Positions 54,054 to 63,511 of a stretch of DNA of 64,000 bases are shown one piece after another. The notes below the pieces were generated by a model. That model had not been told where the DNA came from. It saw only the letters and a list, made by a program, of their open reading frames with translations, and did not search any database. Positions within the stretch are counted from its first letter, which is position 1. Every line of letters begins with the position of its first letter. The DNA is from CBDIDH01 sp965277595 (GTDB lineage Bacteria > Planctomycetota > Planctomycetia > Isosphaerales > Isosphaeraceae). The stretch lies in the NCBI GenBank assembly GCA_965277595.1, contig CBDIDH010000002.1, forward strand, positions 3,844,001 through 3,908,000. The letters run 5' to 3'. The position numbers and the translations under genes are program-made.

Positions 54054-54287
54054 CCTGGGAACTCGCTGCCGTTACCTGCCCGACGTCTTGATTTCCGTCG
54101 GTTCCATAGTAGCCGCTTCAGGTTGCGTGAGCTTGCAAACAAAGTGCCGGGCTCTCCGTGACGGACGTTTCCCCGACGGACCGCCGCTTCCCGGGGTTCC
54201 GCCTCGACTCGATCGCTTCGCGACCTCTCACCGGCTGCTCCAGGGCCGCCGCTTGACCACCACTTTCGCCGCAATCGGCGGCGTGGA

Positions 54288-54701
54288 ATGGGAGTCGCAT
54301 CCCTTTCCAGGATTCGTAACCGGATTCGCTCGCTGGACGAGCATGTCCGCGAGCTGACCGGCTTCCGCCTCGATGAAGAAACTCGGTTGCCGTACGCCAT
54401 GCACGTCAAGGTGCCGATGCTGATGGCGTAACTCCGACGGGACTGCCTCGTCCACGCCGCGACCGATGGCCGGTCGATCTTCGACGCGTTGGGGGCGAAG
54501 GGAACGGTTGACCCGGAAAAGGCGGAGTCGGCCCGGATCTTCTTGGACCCCTGGAAGAAGGCCGAGGCGCAGCCCGCCCGTGCCAGGATGAAGGCCGAAT
54601 GGAAGGAAATCCACGGGTCGTGTAGTTCGGAGAGGTGGCGACCGACGACCAGAGGACCGGCCGCCCGGCGGCACGATTCTTGCTATGTGATCCGGCGGTG
54701 A
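54288..54701 (+). pseudogene. Unknown gene with an in-frame TAA
   Basis: From the ATG at 54288 the frame encodes a short helical protein (SLSRIRNRIRSLDEHVREL ... YAMHVKVPMLMA). It meets TAA at 54429-54431 and continues in the same frame (LRRDCLVHAATDGRSIFDAL ... EAQPARARMKAEWKEIHG). This suggests one ~110-codon gene with a nonsense change, upstream of ligD. Product not recognised; it could be a ParA/AAA-type partner fragment. Confidence 0.35.
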
Positions 54702-54729
54702 TGCTTCTCGTCTCGCCGCCGAGGGTTCC

Positions 54730-57267
54730 ATGGCTGGGAGTTCCCGACGCAATCCATCCGATGCACGCGTGCCGCCCTCGCCGATGCCGGACGCACCGGC
54801 CCCGATGCTCTGCACCCTCGTCGACTCGGCCTTCGACAGCCCGGACTGGATGTTCGAGCCGAAGCTTGACGGCCTGCGCGTGCTCGCTCGCTTCGACGGC
54901 GACTCCCTGACGCTCCTCAGCCGCAACAACAAGCCGCAAGGGTCGCGGTTCCCCGAGATCGTGGACGGGCTCCGGCAGGCCCTCCGCTCCCCGGCGATCC
55001 TCGACGGCGAGGTCGTCTGCCTCGACAAATCGGGGAAATCCAGCTTCCGCGAGCTGCAGCAGCGGTTCCACCTGGACAACCCGTCCGAGATCCGCCGGAG
55101 GATGGAGCGCCACCCGGCCTACCTCTACGTCTTCGACGTCCTCTATCTCGACCGCTCCGACGTGACCCGCCTGACTCTCTCTCGACGCCGGGAGCTGCTT
55201 GAGGAAGCCGTTGACTGGTCCGACCGAATCCGCCGCACCGTCTCCGTGCCGGGCCGCGGAATCGAGGCGTGGAAGAAGGCCTGCGAGTCGGCCGAGGAAG
55301 GAATCGTCGGCAAGCGGCTGGACAGCCCCTACGTCCCGGGCCGGAGCGACGCCTGGGTCAAGATCAAGTGCGTCGGGCGGCAGGAGTTCGTCATCGCGGG
55401 CTGGACCGATCCGCAGCGCTCGCGCGTCGGCCTCGGGGCGCTCCTGGTCGGCTATTACGAGGGCGGACGGCTCCGCTACGCGGGCAAGGTCGGCACGGGG
55501 TACACGCGGGAAGTGCTGCTCGACCTCCGTAAGCGATTCGACGAGATGGGCCAAGAGGCTATCCCATTCGACGACGGTGATCCGCCGCTCGGCGAGGCCG
55601 TCCACTGGGTCGAGCCGAGGTTGGTTGCCGAGATCGCCTTCGCCGAATGGACCCAGAACGGGCTGCTCCGCCAGCCCCGATATGAGGGGCTCCGTCCTGA
55701 CAAGAAGGCCATCGAATGCCGCCGCGAGCGTCCCGCCCCGGCCGCGGCCGTGCGGAAAAACGCCGCTCCTACCGAGGGAGACACCGCCATGCCCCTTGAG
55801 GAATACAATAAGAAGCGCGACTTCACCAAGACCCGCGAGCCGTCGGGTTCGAAGAACGCGAAGCCGCGCAAGCAACCGATCTTCGTCGTGCAGGAGCATC
55901 ACGCATCGGTCCATCACTACGACTTCCGCCTGGAGGCCGACGGCACGCTCAAGAGTTGGTCAGTCCCCAAGGGCCCGTCGATGGACCCGGCGGTGAAGCG
56001 GCTGGCCGTCCAGGTCGAGGACCACCCGATCGGCTATGCGACCTTCGAGGGGACGATACCGCAGGGCCAATATGGCGGAGGCACCGTCAAGATCTGGGAC
56101 CACGGCACCTACGAGAGCCTCATGGACTGGAAGGCCGAGACACAATCCGCTGGCGAGGCGATCGAGGCCGGTCGCATCGAGTTCGTGATGCGCGGCGAGC
56201 GGCTCAAGGGTAAGTTCGCCCTGATCCGCATGAAGCCCCGGAGCAAGGGCAAGCCGCAGTGGCTGCTCATGAAGCTGAAGGACGAGTTCGCCGAGGCCGG
56301 GAGCGAAGAAGCCCCAGAGCCCGCGGCGAAACGCAAGGCAGCCAGGGAGACAACTCCGGCCCGCGCGAACCGGAACGGCAAGGCCCCGAAGACGGTCAAG
56401 CTCACGCACCCCGACCGCGTCATCGATCCCGAGGCCGGGCTCACCAAGGCGGACGTCTTTGCCTACTACGAGAAGGTCGCCGACCGGCTCCTGCCCTTCC
56501 TCAAGGATCGGCCGATCACGCTCGAACGGCTGCCCGAGGGCCTCGCCGAAAAGGCACCGCATTTCTGGCAGAAGGACACGCCGGCCTACTACCCCGACTG
56601 GGTTCCGCGCGTCGAGCAGGAGACCGAACGGGGCAAGATCGTCCACTACGCCTTGGTCAACGACCGGGCGGCGCTGCTCTACCTCGTGAATCAGGGAACA
56701 CTGACCTTCCACGTCTGGGCGTCGCGGACCAAGGACCTCAATCGGCCGGACTTCGTCCTCTTCGACCTCGACCCGGGCAAAGCTTCCTTCGAGAACGTCA
56801 TCGCCGTGGCCAGGGCCATCAAGGCGACGCTGGACGAAGAGGGCTTCGAGTCGTTCGTGAAGACCTCGGGCAAGACCGGTCTGCACGTCCTCACGCCGTG
56901 GGCGCGGGATGGCGATTTCGACGAAGCTAGGGCATGGGCGCTGGAGCTTGCCGAGCGCACGGCCGAGGCGATGCCGAGGCAGGCCACCACCGACATCCGC
57001 AAGGCGAAGCGCGGCGAGCGGGTCTACATCGACGTCCTGCAGAACGCCCGCGGCCACCACGCCGTCCCCCCCTACGTCCCGCGGGCGGTTCCCGGCGCCA
57101 CCGTCTCGACCCCCCTGGACTGGAAGGAGGTCGCCGAGGGGCTCGACCCGAGGGCGTTCACCATGAAGAAGGCCCTCGCCCGGTTCACCCGCCGCGAGAC
57201 CGACCCGTTCAAGGGGCTGCTCGAGTCGTTCGCCGGCCGACGAAGAAAGAAGGCTGCCGGGGGCTGA
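54730..57267 (+). CDS. ligD: Multifunctional ATP-dependent DNA ligase D
   Basis: An 845-aa protein with all three LigD domains in the order ligase, phosphoesterase, polymerase. The ligase (residues ~25-330) has the nucleotidyl Lys45 in EPKLDGLR, then ILDGEVVCLD, EEGIVGKRLDSPY and WVKIK. The 3'-phosphoesterase (~370-520) has QEHHASVHHYDFRLEADG and PKGPSMDP. The primase-polymerase (~565-845) has HPDRVIDPEAGLTKADV, VLFDLDPGKASFENV and the SGKTGLHV loop. It repairs double-strand breaks by non-homologous end joining with Ku. No ku gene lies in the window. Confidence 0.95.
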   Translation: MAGSSRRNPSDARVPPSPMPDAPAPMLCTLVDSAFDSPDWMFEPKLDGLRVLARFDGDSLTLLSRNNKPQGSRFPEIVDGLRQALRSPAILDGEVVCLDKSGKSSFRELQQRFHLDNPSEIRRRMERHPAYLYVFDVLYLDRSDVTRLTLSRRRELLEEAVDWSDRIRRTVSVPGRGIEAWKKACESAEEGIVGKRLDSPYVPGRSDAWVKIKCVGRQEFVIAGWTDPQRSRVGLGALLVGYYEGGRLRYAGKVGTGYTREVLLDLRKRFDEMGQEAIPFDDGDPPLGEAVHWVEPRLVAEIAFAEWTQNGLLRQPRYEGLRPDKKAIECRRERPAPAAAVRKNAAPTEGDTAMPLEEYNKKRDFTKTREPSGSKNAKPRKQPIFVVQEHHASVHHYDFRLEADGTLKSWSVPKGPSMDPAVKRLAVQVEDHPIGYATFEGTIPQGQYGGGTVKIWDHGTYESLMDWKAETQSAGEAIEAGRIEFVMRGERLKGKFALIRMKPRSKGKPQWLLMKLKDEFAEAGSEEAPEPAAKRKAARETTPARANRNGKAPKTVKLTHPDRVIDPEAGLTKADVFAYYEKVADRLLPFLKDRPITLERLPEGLAEKAPHFWQKDTPAYYPDWVPRVEQETERGKIVHYALVNDRAALLYLVNQGTLTFHVWASRTKDLNRPDFVLFDLDPGKASFENVIAVARAIKATLDEEGFESFVKTSGKTGLHVLTPWARDGDFDEARAWALELAERTAEAMPRQATTDIRKAKRGERVYIDVLQNARGHHAVPPYVPRAVPGATVSTPLDWKEVAEGLDPRAFTMKKALARFTRRETDPFKGLLESFAGRRRKKAAGG

Positions 57268-57270
57268 GCG

Positions 57271-57999
57271 ATGGCCGTCTTTATCGGCACTTCGGGATGG
57301 AGCTACGACCACTGGGTGGGCGTCCTCTACACGAAATCGGCGAAGAGCCTGGAGCGGCTGGACGCCTACGCCCGGCATTTCCGCGCGGTCGAGGTGAACA
57401 ACACCTTTTACCGCTGGCCCAAGGACGAGGTGTTCTCGACCTGGCGCGAGCGTTCGCCCGACGGGTTCATCTTCTCGGCCAAGGCGTCGCGGGGCCTGAC
57501 CCAGTTCCGCAAGCTGAATGACCCGGTACCCTGGCTCGAACGGATGGAGGCGGGGCTGTCCCGGCTGGGCGAGAAGCGGGGCGTGACGCTCTACCAGCTC
57601 CCGCCCCACTTCCCGATCAACCTCGACCGGCTCGACGCGTTCCTCTGCCTCGTGCCGTCAGGCCGGAAGGCCGCCGTGGAGTTCCGTCATCCGACGTGGG
57701 ACGTCGAGGAGACGTTCTCGGTCCTGGAACGCCACGAGGCGGCCTACTGCGTCACGAGCGGGGCGAACCTGCCCTGCGTGCTCCGCGCGACGGCTGATTT
57801 CGTCTTCGTTCGCCTCCACGGCCCGGACCGGAGCCACATGTACGCCGGCTCCTATCCCGAGGACGATCTCCGCTGGTGGGCCGAGAGGATCGGCGAGTGG
57901 CGGTCGCGGGGCCGCGACGTCTACGCCTACTTCAACAACGACGGCTACGGACACGCCGTGCGCAACGCCCTGAGGCTCAGGGAACTCGTCGGGGAGTGA
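57271..57999 (+). CDS. DUF72 (YecE-like) protein 1
   Basis: A 242-aa TIM-barrel protein of the DUF72 family: IGTSGWSYDHWVGVLY at the start, AVEVNNTFYRWP, FIFSAKASRGLT, LYQLPPHFPINLDRL, AVEFRHPTWDVEETF and the ending YAYFNNDGYGHAVRNAL. The reaction is unknown; family members are often next to DNA-repair genes. It starts 4 bp after ligD and is surely co-transcribed with it. Confidence 0.9.
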   Translation: MAVFIGTSGWSYDHWVGVLYTKSAKSLERLDAYARHFRAVEVNNTFYRWPKDEVFSTWRERSPDGFIFSAKASRGLTQFRKLNDPVPWLERMEAGLSRLGEKRGVTLYQLPPHFPINLDRLDAFLCLVPSGRKAAVEFRHPTWDVEETFSVLERHEAAYCVTSGANLPCVLRATADFVFVRLHGPDRSHMYAGSYPEDDLRWWAERIGEWRSRGRDVYAYFNNDGYGHAVRNALRLRELVGE

Positions 58000-58014
58000 G
58001 CCGACTCACCGCTC

Positions 58015-58462
58015 TCACGCCGATATCTCCGCCAGCGCTCGATGGGCCGCGGATGCCGCGAGCCCGCCCGCCGTATCCCAGGCGACCGTCATCGGCCGTC
58101 CGGGGCGTGCGAGAGGCGGGGCGGTGGCCCAGCCCCATCAGCGGTGCCAGGACAAGCGCACCCAGCCCGGCGGCTGCGCCAAGGACCGCGCCCCGCGTCA
58201 GCGAGGGCTTGCCGAGGCAGGCAAGTGAGTAATCGAGGGTGTTGGCCACGACGTCGCCGCCCAAGGCCACGGCCCGCAGTTGATCCTCCGGCGGCGTCTC
58301 CAGCCCGGCCGCTTCGAGGCCCTTCGCGAAGGCCCGTCGGCCCAGCGTGTCCATCCCCGGAGCGTCCGAGCGGACGTGGCGGATCGCTTCGTGCAGGACC
58401 GTCAATACGGACGCTCCGGCCAGGCCGCTCAGGAGCGCGGTTGTGAGCTTATTGTCGTTCAT
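58015..58462 (-). pseudogene. Conserved membrane-anchored protein, frameshifted near its end
   Basis: From the ATG at 58460-58462 (GGAGACG upstream): TTALLSGLAGASVLTVLHEA, VVANTLDYSLACLG, VLGAAAGLGALVLAPLMGLG and HRPASRTPRTA. It then continues in the wrong frame to 57977. The frame that ends at 58015 holds the expected conserved tail MTVAWDTAGGLAASAAHRAL. A one-base change near 58093-58097 would repair it. Probable membrane protein with Gly/Ala-rich helices; function unknown. Confidence 0.55.
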
Positions 58463-58670
58463 CGCAAGCGTCTCCAATGACTGCGCTTCAGATCGTGGTG
58501 AGGGGAGGCGAGCGCCGTGCCGGGGAGGTCCGGTCGCGCAAACGAAATGGCCTATGTCAAAGAATTGAATTAAGGCGGAGGACCGGAGCTTTCCAGATGC
58601 TTGCCGTGGCGCTTCCTTTGCGGCAAGGAAACGTGGGTCTCCACCTTTGGACCGACCGGGGAAGCACACG

Positions 58671-58931
58671 ATGTCCGTCCTCGACCGCCTGTATCGCCTC
58701 GAAATCGAATTCCACCGCCTCTTAAGGGCCGAGGGCATCAATGCCCTTGGAACCGCTGGCGTTCACACCAGCTACGCCCAGCGGGACAACTATGAGCCGC
58801 TGCTTCGAACGGTCGGGTTCGTCGATCCGTCCGAAGCTGGCGAAGGGGGCCGAGCGGATGACGGGAATGGGCGACCCGCGCGATGTGCAGGCCGCTTTCC
58901 ATTCCCTTCGACGGTTCCCCAGGGGCGCCTG
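58671..58931 (+). pseudogene. Short unknown gene with a probable frameshift
   Basis: The ATG at 58671 follows GGGGAAG. The first ~53 codons read LDRLYRLEIEFHRLLRAEG and SYAQRDNYEPLLRTVGFVDP. The sense then appears to move to the frame reading LAKGAERMTGMGDPRDVQAA and ending FPRGA at 58931. Product not recognised. If the frame is restored the protein would be ~86 aa. Confidence 0.4.
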
Positions 58932-58953
58932 AGCGGACGGGCCGGCGCGCGGC

Positions 58954-59196
58954 TCAGGCCTTCTTTGCCTTACGCTTCTTCGGGACCTCGCCCGCGCCGG
59001 TCTTCTCTCGCAGCTCGTCGATCTTCATCGACGCCTCGGCCTTGGTCATCTCGTCGGGGACCTCCTCCCCGGCCTTCCGGGCGAGGGTGTGGACGTAAGA
59101 GTCCTGCGCCCCGGTCATGGGCTCCTCCCCGGTGGTCCACTCGGCCGGGTCCTTGATCGCTCCGTTCTCGGTGTCGTTCGCATTCCCGTCGCTCAT
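58954..59196 (-). CDS. DUF3072-type small protein
   Basis: An 80-aa protein. The core DPAEWTTGEEPMTGAQDSYV followed by HTLARKAGEEVPDEMTKAEA is the DUF3072 signature. The C-terminus is Lys-rich (PKKRKAKKA) and may bind DNA. GAGACG precedes the ATG. Family members are small soluble proteins found in desiccation- and stress-related clusters; no activity is known. Confidence 0.8.
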   Translation of the reverse strand: MSDGNANDTENGAIKDPAEWTTGEEPMTGAQDSYVHTLARKAGEEVPDEMTKAEASMKIDELREKTGAGEVPKKRKAKKA

Positions 59197-59451
59197 CGGT
59201 AGCGTCTCGCTCTTGGGCCTACACCGCTCACCGTCTCTACGAGACCGTTGGGATGCGGTGAATGTGAACCAAGGTACAGCAATGCGTGTGCCGAGCGAGC
59301 GTCTTCTCGAAAACGGTAGGACGTCCTGGTCTTGGCCCCGAATCCCGGCCCCGATTCCTGAACCAAACCCAGTCGCGGAGCGTATTTAAAGAAGGAAAAC
59401 GGGGCGAGAAACTACGGCCGGGAAGGCCGATTTTGATTGAGGACGCAACCC

Positions 59452-59694
59452 ATGAGACGCCTGGAGAACTACGTTCGGAAGTACGGTCCTGAGTTCGGCC
59501 CGATCCTCTACCACGCGCTTCAGAGCCAGGCCGCGCACGCGGGTGTGAGTGCCCGGCTCCGACGCAAGATCGACGTGCTGACGGGGAAGGCTCCCGCCGC
59601 TCCCCGGACTCCGCCGGTCGACGACACCCTGCCGCTCTTCCCGGAGGCGGCATCGGCTCCCGAGCCCGCCGAGGTCATGGCGATTGGTGCCTGA
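59452..59694 (+). CDS. Small conserved unknown protein
   Basis: An 80-aa protein from the ATG at 59452 (GAGGACG upstream). N-terminus RRLENYVRKYGPEFGPILYH, basic middle, acidic Pro/Ala-rich tail. Helical with a possible nucleic-acid-binding face. No family is assigned with certainty. Upstream 59200-59440 is non-coding. Confidence 0.5.
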   Translation: MRRLENYVRKYGPEFGPILYHALQSQAAHAGVSARLRRKIDVLTGKAPAAPRTPPVDDTLPLFPEAASAPEPAEVMAIGA

Positions 59695-59802
59695 GTGTCG
59701 ACGAACGCCGAGGTCACGGAGGGCCGCGGCGTTCTCTCGGAACATCCCGCAATCCACGCGACGAGAGGGATCGGCGATCACCCTCCCGCGTGAGGAGCTT
59801 CC

Positions 59803-60615
59803 TTGAGGTCCGACTCGAGATCGAGGCCCCTGAGGGCCGTGCCCCTTTTGACGGGACTCCACGTGGCGGAGAGCAACTCAGACCGAGCGGGCATTGTTCG
59901 CGTCGGATGCGCCGGGTGGTCGCTCCCGAAGGCGCACGGCGGCCGCTTTCCCGCCGAGGGCACGCACCTCGAGCGATACGCCACCCGCTTCCCCGCCGTG
60001 GAGATCAATTCCTCCTTCTACAGGCCGCATCGCCCGGCGACCTACGCCCGCTGGGCCGCGTCCGTCCCCGAGGACTTCGCGTTCTCCGTCAAGGTCCCGA
60101 AGGTGGCGACCCACCAACGCCGCCTGGAGAACGTTGATGACGTGCTCGACGACTTCCTCGCCGGAGCGACCCAGCTCGGCGACCGGCTCGGGCCGTTGCT
60201 CGTCCAACTCCCGCCGAGCCTGTCGTTCTCCGCAGAAATCGCGGATGGGTTCTTCGCGTCGCTCAGGGACAGGTTCGACGGCGCCGTGGCCCTTGAGCCC
60301 AGGCACGCGAGCTGGTTTGAGCCCGCGGCCGACCGGCTCGTGACGAGGCATCGCATCGCGCGGGTCGCTGCCGACCCGGCGGTGGTCCCGGCGGCCGCGG
60401 GGCCGGGCGGTTGGGACGGCCTCGCGTACTACCGGCTGCACGGCTCGCCCAGGGTCTACTACTCGGCCTATGCGGACGAGTACCTCGCAAGCCTCGCCGA
60501 GACTCTGACGCGTTCCGCTCGAACGGCCGAGGTATGGTGCGTCTTCGACAACACGGCCGAAGGTGCCGCGACGGCGAACGCGCTCGACGTGCTCGCCCGG
60601 GTCCGGGCCGACTGA
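59803..60615 (+). CDS. DUF72 (YecE-like) protein 2
   Basis: A 270-aa second member of the family: VRVGCAGWSLPKAHGGRFP, AVEINSSFYRPHRPATYARW, FAFSVKVPKVATHQRRL, LLVQLPPSLSFSAEI, ALEPRHASWFEP and AEVWCVFDNTAEGAATANAL. The first ~30 residues are not conserved in the family, so a later start is possible. It differs enough from the protein at 57271 to be an old paralogue and not a recent duplicate. Confidence 0.9.
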   Translation: MRSDSRSRPLRAVPLLTGLHVAESNSDRAGIVRVGCAGWSLPKAHGGRFPAEGTHLERYATRFPAVEINSSFYRPHRPATYARWAASVPEDFAFSVKVPKVATHQRRLENVDDVLDDFLAGATQLGDRLGPLLVQLPPSLSFSAEIADGFFASLRDRFDGAVALEPRHASWFEPAADRLVTRHRIARVAADPAVVPAAAGPGGWDGLAYYRLHGSPRVYYSAYADEYLASLAETLTRSARTAEVWCVFDNTAEGAATANALDVLARVRAD

Positions 60616-60717
60616 CCGTCAACTCGATCCGGGACATTCCGCCTCTGCCCTCTGACCGTGGCGTGCTGACACGTCTCGGCAATTTCGGCGACCAGACCGT
60701 CAAGTCGGTCGTGACCC

Positions 60718-61434
60718 TCAACCAGCCCCACGTGCTTGGCAAGGGGAGATCGTGACGAGCCCGGCTCCGGGGACGTGCTCGGCGATGAACTCTCCGGACC
60801 CAGGCGTCGTCATGTCCTTGTCGCCCACGACGACTGGCGTCGGCGCGTTGATCCGGGGCAAGGCCACAGTGGCGCCGTTGGCGATCATCCCGATCATATC
60901 CCTGGCCAGGACATCGGGCCGTCCGAGCGGCATGAACCTCGAGGCGAAGTCGAACTGGCCCCGCGTCTCGTTGCCCGAGAACGACGATTTGACGGTCGAG
61001 AAGCGGACGAAGACGGTCATCTTTTCGCCCTTGCGCTGGAACAGGTCGGCGAGTGGCCCGAAGGTCTCGAAGTAGCCGTGCGCACCGTAGCCACGGGCGT
61101 GGAAGACCCGCTCGGGGATGTGCTCGTGGTCGAAGTGGAAGATTTTTTCGCGGAAGTGGAAGTCTTCCAGCAGCGTCGGACCGCGGGCACCGAGCCTGAG
61201 CGACTTCAGGTCGTCGGCGACCGAGATGCACTCCTGCGTGGTCAACACCAGCGTATCGCCGCTCGCCGTCTGGTGGGTCTCACCGCCTCTCCCCCGCGGC
61301 GAGCGCGGCGTCCGGCATGCTGGGGGGCCTGCGTGCGTCGTCCTACCGCTTCGCCATGTTACGTCATACTCTTCCCCGCGGGAATTCCCGTGGCGACAGT
61401 CGAAATGAAGCAGGGCTATTATCGCAAACATCAT
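60718..61434 (-). pseudogene. Catalase N-terminal part fused to an alpha/beta-hydrolase tail
   Basis: From ~61290 to ~60990 the frame encodes a large-subunit (KatE-like) catalase start: GARGPTLLEDFHFREKIFHF, ERVFHARGYGAHGYFETFG, MTVFVRFSTV. Instead of the expected heme-binding continuation the same frame goes on with the end of an alpha/beta hydrolase: LPRINAPTPVVVGDKDMTTP and AEHVPGAGLVTISP. Neither half is complete, so no activity is expected. The join near 60970 marks a deletion or recombination. Confidence 0.65.
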
Positions 61435-61704
61435 CCCGGGCCGGACGACTGAATCGGTGTTCTCCTTTCGATTCGAGACACGACGGATTCAAGAAAGCGA
61501 ACATCGGCGCGGCGATTGCGGTCGTCACCGTAACACGGCGCTGGACTACGCGCGCGAGGCGGCTCTGGAGCGGCCGTCCTCAAGGCTTCGTCGCCACCCA
61601 CCAGGCCAACGTCGCCGACGGCGCGGCCCCGCGTTACCGACAAAGCGAGCCCGCGCCGAGCCATTAAACATTGAGCATTCGATTTCTCACGGAGACGAGG
61701 CAAC
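61435..61704. other. Intergenic region upstream of the alcohol dehydrogenase
   Basis: About 270 bp, no gene seen. It should hold the promoter of the dehydrogenase gene; no clear consensus was found. Confidence 0.35.
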
Positions 61705-62874
61705 ATGCGAGCCCTGTGCTGGCACGGAAAGAGCGACGTCCGCGTGGACACGGTACCCGATCCCAAGATCGAGGACCCGCGCGACGCGATCATCAAGGTC
61801 ACAACCACCTGCATTTGCGGGTCCGACCTCCACCTCTACGACGGTTACATGCCGACGATGGAGGCCGGCGACGTGCTCGGCCACGAGCCGATGGGCGTGG
61901 TCGTCGAGATCGGCAAGGACGTCAAGAAACTGAAGAAGGGCGACCGCGTGGTCGTGCCCTTCACGATCTCCTGCGGCGAGTGCTGGTACTGCAAGCGGAC
62001 CGAGTATTCGCTCTGCGACCGGACCAACCGCGGGGCCGAGATCGCCCGCAAGATGATGGGTCAGGCCCCGGCGGGCCTGTTCGGCTTTTCGCACATGATG
62101 GGCGCCTATCCGGGCGGCCAGGCCGAATACCTCCGCGTGCCGTATGCGGACGTCGGCCCAGTGGTAATCCCCGACGAACTGCCGGACGAGAAGGTCGTCT
62201 TCCTGTCCGACATCTTCCCCACCGGCTACATGGCCGCCGAAAACGCCCAGATTCAAAAGGGCGATACAGTAGCGGTCTGGGGCTGCGGCCCGGTTGCCCA
62301 GTTCACCATCCGCAGCGCCTGGATGCTCGGCGCCGGACGGGTCATCGCCATCGACACGGTGCCCGAGCGGCTTGAGATGGCGCGGCGGGGCAAGGCCGAG
62401 ACGATCGATTTCGGGAAGCAGGACGTCTATGACACACTCATGGAGATGACCAAGGGCAAGGGGCCGGACAGCTGCATCGACGCGGTCGGCGCCGAGGCGC
62501 ACGCCAGCGGCAGCGTCGACGCCGTGATGGACAAGGCGAAGGCGGTCGTGGGGCTCGCGACGGACCGCGCGCACGTGCTGCGAGAAGCGATCATGTGCTG
62601 CCGCAAGGGCGGCACCGTGTCGGTCCCCGGCGTCTACATCGGCTTCCCGGACAAGATCCCCTTCGGCGCCGCGATGAACAAGGCCCTGACCTTCAAGATG
62701 GGCCAGACCCACGTGCAGCGCTACACCGGGCCGCTGCTGGAGAAGATCCGGGCCGGGGAGATCGAGCCCTCGTTCGTGATCACGCACCAGGTGCCGCTCG
62801 AGAAGGCGCCTGAGATGTACAAGACCTTCCGCGACAAGGAGGACGGGTGCATCAAGGTTCTCCTGAAGCCGTGA
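61705..62874 (+). CDS. Zinc-dependent alcohol/formaldehyde dehydrogenase-like enzyme
   Basis: A 389-aa medium-chain dehydrogenase; GAGACGAGG precedes the ATG. Catalytic zinc ligands are in CICGSDLHLYDG and GHEPMGVV, and the structural zinc site is CGECWYCKRTEYSLC. The cofactor motif is VWGCGPVAQF. The long sequence and TNRGAEIARKMMG place it in the glutathione-independent formaldehyde-dehydrogenase/FDH-like group. It oxidises an alcohol or aldehyde with NAD. The end overlaps the convergent isochorismatase gene by 23 bp. Confidence 0.9.
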   Translation: MRALCWHGKSDVRVDTVPDPKIEDPRDAIIKVTTTCICGSDLHLYDGYMPTMEAGDVLGHEPMGVVVEIGKDVKKLKKGDRVVVPFTISCGECWYCKRTEYSLCDRTNRGAEIARKMMGQAPAGLFGFSHMMGAYPGGQAEYLRVPYADVGPVVIPDELPDEKVVFLSDIFPTGYMAAENAQIQKGDTVAVWGCGPVAQFTIRSAWMLGAGRVIAIDTVPERLEMARRGKAETIDFGKQDVYDTLMEMTKGKGPDSCIDAVGAEAHASGSVDAVMDKAKAVVGLATDRAHVLREAIMCCRKGGTVSVPGVYIGFPDKIPFGAAMNKALTFKMGQTHVQRYTGPLLEKIRAGEIEPSFVITHQVPLEKAPEMYKTFRDKEDGCIKVLLKP

Positions 62875-63490
62875 ATCCCGTCGACCTCGGGCGCCATCGT
62901 GAGATGGCGCCCAGCTCAAGTGCGGTCGAGGCTCGCGTGTCCGCCTTCAGAACCCGCTCCATCTGGTCCAGTGCGTGGCGATTCTCGTCCTCCGTGTTGG
63001 AGGCCACGCAATCGCCGGGCACGATCAGCCCGAAGTCGCGCATGTAGGCGTCGCTGGCCGTGAACAGCACGCAGATATTGGCGGCGATGCCGGTGATGAT
63101 CAGGGTCTCGGCGCGGAGGTATTCGAGCAGGATGTCGAGCCTCGTCGAGAAGAACCCCGAGTGCTTGGGCTTGAGTAGGAAATAGTCGTCCTCATGGGGG
63201 GCGAGCAATTGCACGACGGGCCGGCCCGTCACCCCGTCCTTGAGGCAGCGCTCGACCTGAACGCGGAAGTTGGACTGCAAGCAACCGAAGTTATCGTTGA
63301 CGTAGATGGCGGGGATGCCTGACTCCCTGGCCCGCCGCTTCAGCGCCAGGATGTTGCGAGCCATCGGCAGGGCATGCCGGAGGAGCTGTTCCCCCTCCGG
63401 GAAGTCGAGGTCGTTGATGACGTCGATCAGGAGCAGGGCGGCCGCGGCCTTGCCTGGAGCATTGCCGTGGAGGTCTTCGCTGCGTGGCAT
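62852..63490 (-). CDS. Isochorismatase-like cysteine hydrolase
   Basis: A 212-aa protein. The triad residues are visible: Asp in LLLIDVINDLDF, Lys in LLKPKHSGFFST and the nucleophile Cys in GIAANICVLFTASDAYMRD. The cis-peptide region before GIAANICV fits the family. Members hydrolyse amides such as nicotinamide, ureidoacrylate or N-carbamoyl compounds; the substrate cannot be chosen. It lies 21 bp downstream of the ferritin-like gene and is probably co-transcribed with it. Confidence 0.85.
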   Translation of the reverse strand: MPRSEDLHGNAPGKAAAALLLIDVINDLDFPEGEQLLRHALPMARNILALKRRARESGIPAIYVNDNFGCLQSNFRVQVERCLKDGVTGRPVVQLLAPHEDDYFLLKPKHSGFFSTRLDILLEYLRAETLIITGIAANICVLFTASDAYMRDFGLIVPGDCVASNTEDENRHALDQMERVLKADTRASTALELGAISRWRPRSTGFTASGEP

Positions 63491-63511
63491 CGCGGGCTGC
63501 CTTCCCGATGT

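Noticed and set aside
55960..57609. A 549-codon minus-strand open frame opposite ligD
   Set aside because: Antisense shadow of ligD and the DUF72 gene.
61118..61900. Plus-strand frames opposite the catalase remnant and upstream of the dehydrogenase
   Set aside because: Antisense or intergenic frames with no coding bias.
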